A DNA stretch of 64,000 bases from Lunularia cruciata (GCA_948567375.1 OX419759.1:50693493-50757492), one strand, 5' to 3'. Shown: positions 11,597 through 23,640, counted from the stretch's first letter. Made by a program: numbers and translations. The notes: a model not told the origin generated them from the letters alone.

Positions 11597-13240
11597 ATGA
11601 GTGTAGAGAATGAAACTATGAAGGTGGAGGAGGGAGGAGACAGCAGTAGTGACGGTAATGTCTTCCTCATTGTGGTATTACTTGCAGTGACGATACCGGC
11701 TGCTTTTTTTGTCAATAGCAGCGCTCCGGATGGATATATGGACGAGGAGTTCCATTTCGGACAGGTGCAGGCTTATTGTCGAGGGGATTTTGCTCACTGG
11801 GACCCGAAAATCACGACGTTTCCTGGGTTATACGTTGCGTCACTGGTGTATATAGAAGTTCTGCTACCTGGAGCTAATTTTTTTGGTTATGCAAATGCGA
11901 TAAGCGACCTTTGCAACCCGGCGGTTTTGAGATCTCTGAATGTGTTTTTCTTGGCAGTGTGCGCCTTGCTGTTCCGAGAAATTGCCCTTTTGCTTGATCC
12001 TGACAGGAATGGGCTTCGAGCTTCCTCGAAGGCGTTGGTTCTTTCTCTGTATCCTCTCCACTGGTTTTACACTCTCTTGTACTACACGGAGTTGGGATCG
12101 GCAACGGCTGTGATGGCCATGTACCTTAGCAGTCTAAAGCGTGCTTACTGGAGCAGTGCGTTTTTTGGCGCGCTGGCTATCTTGTTCCGGCAGACAAATG
12201 CAGTGTGGATACTCTTCGTTCTCTGCGTGGGGATTTTAGACTTTCTCGGCAATGTAAATGGTAATTCAGATCCCAGACTAAAGAGAGACGATTCATCCGC
12301 AGGCTCAGCCGGAGTCTACGAAAATGAGGAATTATTAGTCAAAAGTGAAAATGCAAGAAAAGAGGGAGTGAGGCAACGATCACATAGTAATTCAGGGAGC
12401 TCAGGGTCTGGCTCTGGTCATGGGGCAGCTAAAACTAGTGATAGAGCTGTAAACCCTAAACCCTGCGACGATATCATTCAGGACGTATGTAGTCTTCTTA
12501 AAAGAGCTTGGGTTCGGAAACGTGAAGTACTTTGGAACTTCACTCCATTTCTACTAGTGATTCTTGCCTTCGTATGCTTTGTTGTGAAGAATGGCAGCAT
12601 CGTGGTAGGGGATAAGAATGCACATAAATTGTCGCCTCATTTTGCTCAGATTCTCTACTGTGGCATAGTTTGTGCTGCACTCCAAGCTTCTATCCATTTC
12701 AATCCTCGAAGGATAGCTTACCTACTGAGCGTTTTAAAGCGGGAATCTGGTGGGAAGCCAGGAATCTTAGTCCTTCTCGCTGCAGCACTTTCTCTGCTTG
12801 CAGTCCACTACGGTGTCCCTCACCCATACCTGCTTGCAGACAATCGCCACTACAGCTTCTATCTTTGGAAGGATGTGATACAAAGGCATTGGACCGTGAA
12901 GTATCTGGCTGTTCCGTTTTACGTTTACTCATGGTCATCCATCCTTTCATTGCTAGCTGAGAAACAGAAACGGTTGTGGATAGTAGCATTCTTCCTAGCA
13001 GCTTTAGGCGTGCTTGTTCCATCTCCTCTACTCGAGTTTCGTTATTACAATATCCCATTCTACTTCATCTTCCTTCACAGCTCTACGTCGGCATCCGGGA
13101 ACTCCAAGAACTCCGGTGCTCCTTACTTTTTCACTCCAGTTCAGTTCCTCTTCGTGAACTTCGTGACGGTGTTAATCTTCCACACCTGGCCGTTTGAGTG
13201 GTCCTCTCAACCAGGAGTGCTTCAGAGATTCATGTGGTGA
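11597..13240 (+). CDS. ALG10: Dol-P-Glc:Glc2Man9GlcNAc2-PP-dolichol alpha-1,2-glucosyltransferase
   Basis: 547 codons, one uninterrupted frame. The enzyme (family GT59) adds the last, alpha-1,2-linked glucose to the dolichol-linked N-glycan precursor in the ER lumen; this cap helps oligosaccharyltransferase recognise the donor. Sequence evidence: an acidic N-terminus (1-20), a membrane segment at about 22-38, the family signature YMDEEFHFGQVQAYC (47-61) and WDPKITTFPGLY (68-79), many further hydrophobic segments, a hydrophilic Ser/Gly-rich loop at about 217-290, and the ending FEWSSQPGVLQRFMW, which matches the conserved family C-terminus. Length is close to the family norm of about 500, slightly longer through the loop. 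Methionine 1 was taken because the next one is residue 8; either may start translation. No intron is needed. Base composition is richer in GC than the flanks, and it is the only intact protein gene in the window. Confidence 0.95.
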   Translation: MSVENETMKVEEGGDSSSDGNVFLIVVLLAVTIPAAFFVNSSAPDGYMDEEFHFGQVQAYCRGDFAHWDPKITTFPGLYVASLVYIEVLLPGANFFGYANAISDLCNPAVLRSLNVFFLAVCALLFREIALLLDPDRNGLRASSKALVLSLYPLHWFYTLLYYTELGSATAVMAMYLSSLKRAYWSSAFFGALAILFRQTNAVWILFVLCVGILDFLGNVNGNSDPRLKRDDSSAGSAGVYENEELLVKSENARKEGVRQRSHSNSGSSGSGSGHGAAKTSDRAVNPKPCDDIIQDVCSLLKRAWVRKREVLWNFTPFLLVILAFVCFVVKNGSIVVGDKNAHKLSPHFAQILYCGIVCAALQASIHFNPRRIAYLLSVLKRESGGKPGILVLLAAALSLLAVHYGVPHPYLLADNRHYSFYLWKDVIQRHWTVKYLAVPFYVYSWSSILSLLAEKQKRLWIVAFFLAALGVLVPSPLLEFRYYNIPFYFIFLHSSTSASGNSKNSGAPYFFTPVQFLFVNFVTVLIFHTWPFEWSSQPGVLQRFMW

Positions 13241-15042
13241 TTTTCTTGATCAATCCCGTTGATAGGTATTGATTCAGCGTAGTAGTTAGTCAAGGACCTG
13301 CAGCGTTATCGCATATGAGAGAGAGTGAGTTTAGGCACTAGTGTCTCCAGTATTAGCATGGCAGCTTCTTGACTGAACGTATGTATCACATCTAGCTAGC
13401 TACAGTATCATGTCTATATATTGTATCTGGACTCATTAGATATCTGTGTTCATCCAGTTAGGAACAATGATACTTGGTCACATCTGCCTGGCAAGCTAAA
13501 TGTTCCGAGTTTATCTACTAGAAGTTAAGAAGCTGCCGTAGGATCTATTGGAGAAATGAATTGTATAGATGTGTAGGCGAGGATACAATTTTATGTAATT
13601 GCAGGTTCTTGGCTACCGGTATAATACAACCAGCTGGTGAGTTTTTAGTGATGCATCAGCATTTTGACCTGTGGAGACTCTCAAAGCGGTCACACGAAAG
13701 TAACAACTAAAAATGTGCTGAGGAGTTCCTTGCTTTTGTGACGATTTGATCGAGTTAAATGACACCAACTTTTGGAAAGAACTCAGTCCAGACGAGGGAT
13801 TTAACCTCCTGTGTGGATTCCAATTTACTGCGCTCCAACATCTTGGCACTTCTTGCTGAGAAGTAGATATTTGCAGTGTTGGTCATCATCATACTTATCA
13901 AAAGTATGAAAATGTGCTTAACTTTTGCCATCAAGTAAAACCCATGGGTCGATAAACCGCAATCACGCACATTCTCTCGAATTTTATATCATTTAGTAAC
14001 TAACTCGGGGGCTAAGCTCTCTTGCATACTTCTATGACTCCTCTGATCTGCATAATGAATATCCAGATCATCCTGTCCAACTGTGTCAGCTACTGTCATA
14101 TGTGTTATTCTCTCTCTTCGATCTTCCAGTGCGAATGTTGAAGCGCTCAAATGGTTTTCAGTTGAGAGCCTTGAGATGCGCGACACGTGAAGTGCTTACA
14201 CTCTTTGATGGGTGCAAAAGCACATGTTTTATTTGAGCTATCATGTCCCTTGCCTTCTCGGTGTTGGCATTTTTCCACAGAGCAGGTGTTATCAACAGGA
14301 AAAGGGGAAAAAATTGCAAATTTTAATCATGATGGACAACTGGAATTGATCGAAGGACCATGATCATCAAACGCTGATGGTAACTTCGACTATCAACAGG
14401 GAACAGCAGGTGGTGAAGATCTGGTCTGTTATTCTGCATAGAACTTTTAGTGACGAGAACCAACAATAGATGCTTGGGCACGAGCAGTTCCTTGAGGATA
14501 TGTCCCAGGGGAATCTTCCGTTTCAGGCCAATGTTGACATGTTCTATATACAAACAATTACATTGCAAACATCCTTGTGATCCACGTAATATAAACACGA
14601 TAATCACCAGATCTCATAAGAGCCTGAAGCTCTGTAAGGCTTCAGAGTGTAGTTCGGTGATTCATACCACTGGAATGAGGATGGACAATAAGTATTATCA
14701 ACTTCGTTGACATCAAGTGATTATTTGAGTATAAAAACTCTGCACTGCAATACATGACCTATCGTTTGGTTGTGAAGGCGAAGCTACCTTCTTGGCAGCT
14801 GTTTCTGTGAATTTACAGGCGCCTGATTTATGCAAAGTCTAAATACACAATGGAGGGTGCAATTCCAGCTTGAAATAAACCTCCAGCATAGTTCTAAATT
14901 CGGGCACCTGAATACTTGCACATAGGCAGGAAGTAGACTCCCTCTGAAGAAACCATCCTAGAAACGGGCTGTGGTGAGTACAACGTATTAGCAAATGCTT
15001 TTTTATATAAGCTATAAAAGTTTGAACGCCCCGCAGGCACCG
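13241..15042. other. ALG10 3' region and intergenic DNA
   Basis: Composition stays gene-like to about 14900 but I find no convincing second gene. Short frames on both strands (for example minus 13613-13849 and plus 14450-14710) show no family motif. The first few hundred bases are presumably the ALG10 3' UTR; no clear AATAAA was picked out. Confidence 0.4.
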
Positions 15043-15114
15043 GGTCCCATAGTCTAGTGATTACGACATTGGACTTTGAATCCAAGAGCCCGAATTCGAA
15101 TCTCGGTGGGACCT
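15043..15114 (+). tRNA. tRNA-Gln(UUG)
   Basis: A 72-bp cloverleaf: acceptor GGTCCCA pairs with TGGGACC, then discriminator T; D arm GTC/GAC; anticodon stem TTGGA/TCCAA with loop CTTTGAA, giving anticodon TTG (glutamine, CAA codons). The T arm is CCGAA/CTCGG around TTCGAAT, so its innermost pair is A-C instead of the near-universal G53-C61. That change also alters the internal promoter B box. The gene may be weak or a decayed copy. No intron; CCA is not encoded. Confidence 0.85.
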
Positions 15115-15649
15115 GTCTGTCGAGACGAATGTGATCCCTCTCCTCGGTATACTGAGATTTCCACCTTTTGTGCAACACCAGTAGTGTCTAGGCTAGTGCT
15201 TTGGAGCATAGTATGTTGCTGCAGGTGCACAAATATGGATTGTCATCGTGCCTCCGCTAAGCTCCTTACCTGGAGTCTTTTGAAATCCATTTTTGCTACC
15301 ACATTCAGAATTGGATGAATGTGCCACTAATTTGAGTATCACTTGTGGCCTATCTTTCAAGTGTTATACTAATCCATATTCTAACTTTTATGTATTATTT
15401 CTACTTTGTAATACATTTTATGTACCTCATATATTCTCAATAGCCAAAAGACTTCAGAAAAGTTCTTACAAAGTTGATGGAATCAATTCTCATATTAATC
15501 CTTTTATCCTGTTTAGGTTATAAGGTATACTTTCTTTCTATGCTAAAGTTACTTGCATAACCTCTATACACCTTCGCTAAATTGATTTTAAATTTCAATA
15601 AGTTATTCAAATTGATTGAAATACTATATTAAAACTATCGAAAAAAGGG
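15115..15649. other. Intergenic spacer between tRNA gene and LINE 3' end
   Basis: Ordinary AT-rich sequence; no family motif in the short frames and no repeat recognised. Confidence 0.4.
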
Positions 15650-18600
15650 CAACCAAGTAGAAAACACGAAGGATGGGAAGATCCCATCAAGCCTTTTTTG
15701 TCTCTCCGTATAAAGGAGAGACAAAAAAGGTAAAATGGGCTAAGCCCCAATAGAGTCAATATGAGAAATCTGCCCTATTGGACCTAAGATATCTGAGCTA
15801 TGCAAGTCGTACGGTCTACAAACAATTGGAGCATCCGAAGAAGCATCACCTAGTGTGATTGCTCTCCTATGGATTGCACCCGCCACTGTCCTTTGTAGAG
15901 CAATGGACACATGCTGTCTAAAATATGCTACAAAGTATGATAGTGAGAGTGGTACCCTGGCACCTAACATGACAAGCTCTTGTGCACTCCTTGAGAAATG
16001 TGTCAAATGCCATGTCCATCGCTCCATATAACTCCAAGGCTAGAGGAACAAAGAGGTGACCTCGCTGCATGCCCATATACTTGGAGACCGTGCGACCTCT
16101 TGTTGCACTTGCCACCCATCCAGGGAGATGAGTAATCACTTCCTCTGAAACTGTATCTCGTGTAGGGTCCATAATCACAACATCCGCTATTGATCATTTT
16201 GGACCAAGTACAAGTATGCCTTGACACGTGTTGTTTGCAAAGCATACAAACACTCCCTCCAAGCCAAGTATCCACTCTCTCGTGCCATAGCAAACACTAT
16301 GTCCCTAATAGCATCATGGGTAGCTATCTTCTATCCTCCAAAAGAACACTGTGTCATATGGACCATTGCTGTATCTAGTATAAAGCCACACTCACAAGCA
16401 AGTAATGAAGATGTAGATGGGTGGATCAAAACTAAGCAAAACCTCATCATTGTAGAGAACTTAGTTGGTGCGAGTCGGAATGTCCTAATGTACAATTGAG
16501 CTAGGATCCAAGAGCATGCATCCTTGCCGGAGCATGAGCAAAGATCTGTTGTAGTAGCTTGAGGAATGGACAAGTCAACTAAGAGAGAATGTAGCATATG
16601 CTCATATTGTCGCTCCATCAAGGAAGATTGTAAAACTCTAGTCCAATTTGACGATAATGAAGCAAAAGATAGAAAGTCCTCTCATGCCCGTGGGGAGAGA
16701 CTATCTCTCTTTCCACAATAACATATGGAGAGAAAATGATCTCTCCTCCACCTCAATCACATAAGTCTCTAAAAACGGCCTATCAACAACCACAAAATGA
16801 GAAGAAAGTAAGGGTGTTGAGAGAGCACAACTTACCCAAAAATGATATAGGTGTCATCACCTCCATAGATAGCAAGCCAACTCCTCCACATGAGGTTGGA
16901 AGTGTTTGTCTATGTGCCAAATCCCCTATCACACACTCAAATGTCCCTAGTCCAATAATATCACCAAAGACTCTCATAATCCTCCTATCAAAGGCTCTCA
17001 AACATGATAGGAAGGACGAGGAGGGGGGAATTGTACAAATGAGGTATGTCATTGATGAGCAATACTAGAGTAGAGTATACCAAATGCCACCTACGGATCT
17101 CCTAGTAATGGAAGGTCATCTACATGGAGAACATTCTCTACAAGGGCAATGTCTAAGAAGCGTGTGATGAAATCCTCGGATCCCACTAGCACTCCAAGAA
17201 CATGTAGTCCATCTATAGATATGATACACCCCTCTAGAAGCTCAAGGAGGGGAGGGATACCAAAAGGGGACCATGTCCTACACTTTGACACCTTGACTCT
17301 CAGGCCTACTAGATGTAGGCCTGCTTAATCTGATCTATAGGGTCCACTATATATGTAGCATCTACCAAGGAGGGAAATACACAACTTAACATGGCCAAAG
17401 TAGTAGATAGGAGAGCTCTAAAGTGAGCCATGGCAAATAAGGGTCCCCTTAAAGAATCTTCTTGACGTGTACCAATAGTTGATTCCAAGATGGTGACTCC
17501 TTCACATGAACAACCATCTAACCCCTAGGAAAGGGAAGCAAGAGAGCCATAAGAGGACCGCATAAAAGGAATAAAACTTGCCAAGGATCCAATAGCCTCC
17601 CTAAGCTCTCTAAAGATGGATGCCCATGAGACGCTATTAAAAGCATTCTCAACATCCACCTATAGGACAACCCACTCCGGATGGACATATAGGAGTGCAC
17701 TAATGCCTAGAGATATACCCTCATATCCTCCAAATATAGCTACTCCAAATGGATGTGGATTGAAGTGCTATTGAAAGTGAGAATAATGTTGAAGGAAAAT
17801 GGTAAGATTGACCAAATGCAAAAAGTCTCTCCAATAGCAATAAGTCTGATGCCCTCGATATCCTTCTCCATCATAAGAAGTTGACTAGCACATAACACCC
17901 AACTAATAGCCATAGGAATGTCACCTCTCGCAACTAATGTAGTTACCTAAAACAACTTGGTAAAACTACTAGAAGGATCATCTGCTTGAAGCAATATCTA
18001 AAGTGCTCATAAACCATCCTTTACAAGCCTCCTGAGGAAAGGCAAGGGCAATGCACAATGCTTGTGCAAAAAGTGACCTCTCAAGATATAAGGCTGCTTA
18101 GGTTGATAATCTAAGACCTCTAGTGGTAGTCCCTCTACTGCCATAGGATGTAGTGAGCGTAGGAAAGAGATAGACTCATCAATAAGACTAGCCATAGGCA
18201 AAGGTATAGTGCTCGTGTTGCTCTATTAAACTCTCTTGCCTTACCCAATGTCCTACACCATTATAATCAAGTGGACTCTGTGGTATATTGTGGTGAAACC
18301 TATCTCTTAAAATGTGTAGCCCTAATAGACTCCTCCTAAAGAGCCGCCCAATCCTGCAATCAGAATTGATGAAATCTAGCAGACATCTCTCTATGCCCCA
18401 CACATCTCCCTTTGGCATAATGAAGACACCATCAAAGGAGTAAGAGGAATAGGAACCATGCTAACTTGTCCAAGAGATCATGTGCCAAAAAATCAAGTGG
18501 TAGGCAAAAAGCCTATCTAGCCTCATCATGCAGTGTGAGAGATAGCTTGTTCAATAGACATGAAAAAGAAAACTAGTCTTAAGTAATCCCAAAATGCAAA

Positions 18601-18960
18601 CCCGCCTGAAAAGCTAACCACTCTCACAACTCAATTGGTATCCCTAGAATGGTCAACAAAGGAATAGAAGAAGCATGCATAATCTTGAGTGTCACAACTA
18701 TTGATGTGGTCGCTTGGCTCACATAGGCATCCCAAGTAGTCCAATCATAGTCCTTGTGCATCTTTCCCACATGAGTCTTAACCCCTTGTGAGGTAAAGTG
18801 TCAATGACACCTAGGGCATGGTGTATCCTGAGCCACTTTGGCCCCACATGGAGAGGTGTAGCCATGGCTAGCAGAAGAATAAAGATAGTAACACATGATG
18901 CTCCTCTCCACATCTCCCCATACATGCAAAACCACAATCCCTCAAATCCCAACTCACATA
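15650..18960 (-). pseudogene. LINE (non-LTR retrotransposon) reverse transcriptase, decayed copy 1
   Basis: Read on the minus strand the fragments line up as one RT polyprotein. About 18007-18420 is the N-terminal part before the palm. 17518-17700 holds palm motif A, recoverable as L-Q-V-D-V-E-N-A-F-N-S-V-S with one frame change. About 17300-17450 covers motif C, where the expected A-D-D-T appears as V-D-A-T. 17091-17291 is the thumb, starting SKCRTWSPFG. 15740-16180 is the C-terminal region, including FRQHVSIALQR. The 3' end lies near 15650. Such an RT copies its RNA directly at a nicked target site. Stops and frameshifts are frequent, so the copy is inactive. The 5' limit is uncertain. Confidence 0.7.
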
Positions 18961-20045
18961 AGAAAATACAATCTCTCCAAACCCTAACAACTATAAACTC
19001 TCATAACTTTCAATTTCCATCTCCAAAATTCTCAAACTAAATTCCCATGAAATTTAATCATGAAAAACAAAGAGACTAGAAATGAAAATTCTTGACCCAT
19101 CACTCTCAATTTTAATGATCACTACAAACCGTAAAAAACCTAAAATACCTCATCAATGTATAATGATCACTTTAAACCCTAAAAAACCTCATAACTTTCT
19201 ACTCAATTCTTCATATACTTCAACCTAGGTACCAATGGAACCAAAATTGAAAAATGAACAGAATCTACTATTTGCTAGAGAGCACTCACTAAATATAGAT
19301 ATCTCCTCTCACATCTCTCTCTCTCCTCTCTTTTCTCCAAACTTCTCCCAAATTCCTCACTCTTCCTCATACCTAAACTATTGAGAATGGGTTCAAGATG
19401 TAACATAGGTCACTCATACTCATAGGTCTTACAACATCAACCCAAGCATTATCACCCTTTATATTAGCATCTCTTTATATTGACACTTTATTTGCCTTAT
19501 CCACAAAGATTCTACCTCAAGGAGGAAGCACCACTTCTACCCGCCCCTAGTGCTCGCCCAACCTGGTGCATTGGTCCCTAATTAAAATTCTCTATCACTT
19601 GCCACTTATAAATTTTCTTCTTCCTTTGTGACTCACCAAAATGGAGAACTAATTTTTTAGTCTTTCTTTGCTCATGTTTACTCCATTCCACATGTTTCTA
19701 GGTAGGTGGATCTCAAGATTGGTTTTTGAATATTGATATGATTGTCTTTTTATTAGATATGTAAAATTTGGTTTCTCCACTCTCTTTGTTTTTTTATCAA
19801 CACATTGATAAAAAATGTGTGTCAAATGTAACCTAGAGTTGCTCATTTTTTTGGTCTTTCCAATCTCCTTTCCCACTCAAAGAAGACATATGGTATTTTC
19901 TCCATTGCTATCAAGAGTGTTTTTTCTATGTTTAGTATCACATATTATTCATTTATAACTTTTACACTCTTCATTCTTCTTGTCTCCATATTAGCGTGGA
20001 GGTTACAAGATAGTTATTATTAGCATTCAAACTTCCTTGTAAAAA
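18961..20045. other. Spacer between two LINE copies, nothing supportable
   Basis: AT-rich DNA; some CCCTAAAAAACC-like strings near 19120-19190 are scattered and not telomere arrays. It may hold unrecognisable 5' LINE sequence of either neighbour. Confidence 0.35.
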
Positions 20046-21070
20046 TATCTTGATGGGGTGGTCCCCTTTTGATATCTCAAATGCCTATAATACCATTTCT
20101 TGTTTGGCTTTATTTAGTGCTCTTTGCTCCTTGATCTCATCTGTACATACTTTGTATGGAATAAAGACATGTGGTAATAAGATAGCTATACAACTATCAT
20201 ACTACCACAAGGAATGTCACATAGTTGGAATCTACCAAGTTCACATGCAAGCAAGATGATCCACTAGATGGATATCTATTTGTCATAACTCATTTCATAA
20301 CTTTGAGTGAAATTATAGCCATTTTTCCATTATGTCTACTTCTCTTACTTTCAGATGATACCCATATATTGAGCCTATCTTTTGGAGTCTTGACTAATTT
20401 TACACTTTGCTTAGAGAATTTAGGTTTACTAGCCCAAGCTCATAAATGCAAGGGTTGGAGTCCACAAGCAACTCTCACTCTCTTGAACTTCCTACCAAGG
20501 TTCTAATTTCCAACATGAGGTTTTAGGGTTTCTAGTCTCCTCTAAGAGAAAATAATTTTTGTAACTCATTCATCTCAAACACTTTGTTTCAAGCACAACC
20601 CATACTCATTTACTTTCTTGGTTGGAGAACTCATAAGTAGCCTATTTTATTTTGACAATATATTATATCCCTAGAGCCTCCCATCTAGCATGTACTTACA
20701 CATCCATAGATGTATTCTTGCCCCATCTACATATATTTGATAATACAATCTTTTAGACTTTTTGCACTTTTTTAGGACCATGTATGCTCCTAATACTATC
20801 AAATGAGTAGAGTATCTAATATATAGCTCTTCCTATAGCTATGGGAGGATGTGGTCTTGTATTGCAAGAAATTAATGCCCCAATAGCTTTTTTAGGAGCA
20901 TGTACTCTAATGGTCTCCGTACAAGCATATAAGTTCTTACACCATAATTACACTTTTCTTTTGGCACTTATTATGGTATTTGACATAGGCAACTACAGTT
21001 TCCAATCATATTTTTTTTTGGGATGCAACCTATTGCCAAGCCTTGCATGCAAAAAATTCCTTATTTTCAT
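20046..21070 (+). pseudogene. LINE reverse transcriptase, decayed copy 2
   Basis: The plus strand reads palm motif A as DISNAYNTISCLALF (about 20070-20115), then motif B around QDDPLDGYLF (the expected QGDPL), motif C as SDDTHI (about 20350), and the thumb string KCKGWSP. After a broken stretch, 20841-21000 gives MGGCGLVLQEINAPIAFLG, a C-terminal landmark of the same RT group. It shares this layout with the minus-strand copy next to it, so both belong to one LINE family and lie back to back. The copy has several stops and is inactive. Confidence 0.65.
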
Positions 21071-21139
21071 TGACTTTGTATTACTTCTCTAGTAAGATTC
21101 ATGAAAATCTTAGTGAGTATATGCACACACACATTTACA

Positions 21140-21355
21140 AAGTAAGCATACATACAAGAGTAAAAATAATAATCACCACCCAAGAGAAGGACACTTGGCA
21201 AGCACAAGTAAGTTCTTGAATGTATGCTTACTTGTGCTTGTAAATTTATGTAAATCCATACTAGTGTAAACATGCATAAATCCACACAAGTAAGCATACA
21301 TACAAGAGCAATATATACAAGAGTAACAATAGTAATCACCACCCAAGAGAAGGAG
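21140..21355. repeat. Pair of about 50-bp direct repeats, 148 bp apart
   Basis: AAGTAAGCATACATACAAGA begins both copies (21140 and 21288), and both end in ATCACCACCCAAGAGAAGGA. The second copy has a short insertion. Between them lies a partial inverted copy of the start. Confidence 0.7.
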
Positions 21356-22095
21356 GACCATTATACACCAAAGCTATCCTTTGATACTCTTTTACACTTG
21401 GTTGTAACAATTTTTGGGCATCTTTATCATTAGTTTGATGTTTTCTTTCAAAAAACAACATGAGGTTCCTTGTAGAAGAGAAGAGCTATGGATGTTTATC
21501 TAACCATACTCTCCTTGTATAGTAGACAAAGACACTCAATCACTTCATATCTCTCAAGCATTAGGCTTTCATAGATACAATAAGCTTATAGATAAGTCCA
21601 CATTTTTTTAATGTCCACATCACAGATAAGTCTACGTTCCTGATTCAAAAATTAATGGATCAATATGGTAGAGTTATTGATTTGACAAGAATCCAAAGTC
21701 ATGAGTGGTTAGTTTTTGGCTTTCCATCACTTTTTCTCATGTGATAAGCAAATTTTCTTGTTGTATGATGCTCTTTATTGTGAAGATTCAATCAAGCAAA
21801 TAATTAATTATTTCTGAGGTAAATACCAAGAAGTAAGCAAATTCCAAGTCTTTAAATCCAGATTGACAACATCCAAAAGAATTTCTTTAATAAAAACTCT
21901 TGCAAACTCTACATTGGGTTGGTTGGTGCTCTCTAATTTTCATTCATTATCCAACACAACCTCATCTTCAAGCAATCCACTTTTGTCATCTTGAAGTTAT
22001 TTGTCAATATCTTCAATTAAGGCTTATTGATATTCATTGTAGTTGCAATTATCAAAGATTAGAAAGCTCATACCTCATCTATCATTGATGTAGTG
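21356..22095. other. Intergenic, nothing supportable
   Basis: AT-rich sequence without a recognisable coding frame or repeat boundary. Confidence 0.4.
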
Positions 22096-23310
22096 GAATC
22101 TGCCAAGAGATCAAAAAGCAAGCAGTACTGCATGAAAGAAATCAAATTTTTGACAATTCAATCATTAGAATCATCAACATAAAATTCAGGTTCTTGAGAG
22201 CAGAGGTTGGGAATAATTTTTGCTTTCTTGAAGGAATTTTTGAGTGTTTTGATAGAGATATCATTCCATGCGGTAACAAAACATATATTGCAGCATCAAG
22301 AAGGTGTGCAAGTCTTTTGAACTCAACACCTATAGTTCCACACTTCATTTTTGAGGCCTTTGCTTCTATTGGAGTTTAACTTCTTCAATAAAATTGTGAT
22401 ATGAAAGAACATCCTTCATAAGCAAGTATTTGTAACTTTTTTTGAGAGAAGAAATACTTCCCATGTCCATTGACTGCTTCCACAAAGTGATAATGGAGGA
22501 AAAAAACATTTATGTTGTTTTTGACAGTTGTGAATGTCTTAGAGAAGTATCTAAGATTAACAAACCCTGCAACCAATTATTTTTTGAACAAATTGTATGA
22601 CAACTTGTTCAAACCATTGCTTAAAGACCTTGACGTCCATCCAAGCTTTGATTTGCTGAAAATATGGAAAGTGCATTGGCAACCAAAAATACATGCAAGT
22701 GCTTTAGCTTTGGAGATCATTGCAATAGGAAGACATTTTGTCCTGTTGTGAGGCAAAAATCTGAATAATATACTAATTGAGTACATGTTATAAATACAAC
22801 TTAATCATACTCTTTGATAATTCATCCAATTCTTGGAATGTAGCAACTATCTTAGAGTTGTTTGGTCAAATTTTCCACCTTTACCATGAAGAAAAATTGC
22901 CCCTAAGCCACACCTAGTTCTAAAATTTTGATACCATCCCCAGCTAGCTTGGAAGTTGTTGGAAAAATCACCCAATGTTTGAACAATTTGCTTAGCTTTT
23001 GTTATAATCAATGTCAATGGGAATCTCAACTAAGAGTATCCGACAACCCTCAATATATTTGGACACTTTCTTCTCTAATTCAAGAAATTATGGCTTCTTG
23101 ACCTTGACCTTTTTTTTCTCATCAAATCTTCAACACGCATTGCTCTAGCTTTGATTTTATCTACAATAGCTAAGATGTTTTGAATGGTTTTGTCATTCAC
23201 TCCGTACTCTTTGCCTAAGCTCTACATAGAGGGCTTTTTATTATTAGTTTGTTAGAGCTTCTTGAGGATCTCAAGGCATTATGCATTGTTGAGAAAAGCC
23301 TTCTCTTCTC
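22096..23310 (-). pseudogene. Tigger/pogo-type DNA transposase pseudogene
   Basis: Reading the minus strand downward from 23300: a psq-type helix-turn-helix (LGKEYGVNDKTIQNIL), then a CENP-B-like DNA-binding part, with KAKQIVQTLG, FQASWGWYQNFRTRCGLG (22850-23030). Next is a DDE-domain remnant with the frame-restored strings K-A-W-M-D-V-K-V-F and SMDMGSISSLKKSYK (the family has PMDQG...I..LK). Finally W-N-D-I-S-I-K-T-L-K-N-S-F-K-K-A marks the C-terminal end. The family cuts and pastes DNA at TA sites with short inverted repeats; I could not define the termini here. Many frameshifts make it inactive. Confidence 0.7.
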
Positions 23311-23640
23311 TTGTATTCCTAAGCATTTCCAACCTCTCTACAAATATCAGAAATGAAATGAGAAGATTTGTGTTGAGTCAATAACCTTTGGATAAATCCA
23401 CATAGAATTGCTCATATCAAATTGAAGACATATCTGCAAGCTTAATGTAGCTAAAGGTGGTAGGATCTGTCATGAAGTCACTACAAAACACATGAAAGCA
23501 CTACAAAACATACCATAGGATGACCTCTATCACACAATTCAACAATATGTTACTTTTTTCCTTTCCCCTTTGTTTTGCTCTAGGGCTATAGTTCTGCATG
23601 GAGTTTTAGCCCTTATTATTTAGGACTTGTGCTTGTTCTC
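23311..23640. other. Spacer before the truncated LTR A, nothing supportable
   Basis: No coding frame or repeat recognised. The 5' end of the adjoining LTR A should have lain here and has been deleted or replaced. Confidence 0.35.

Noticed and set aside
12699-13058. A 119-codon open frame antisense to ALG10
   Set aside because: It is a shadow of the strong plus-strand gene, with no motif of its own.
10045-15762. ALG10 lying between inverted repeats as cargo of a composite transposon
   Set aside because: The left repeat is a short LINE end with its own 16-bp target duplication, so it is an independent insertion.
19120-19190. CCCTAAA-like strings as interstitial telomere repeats
   Set aside because: They are isolated, irregular and not in tandem.
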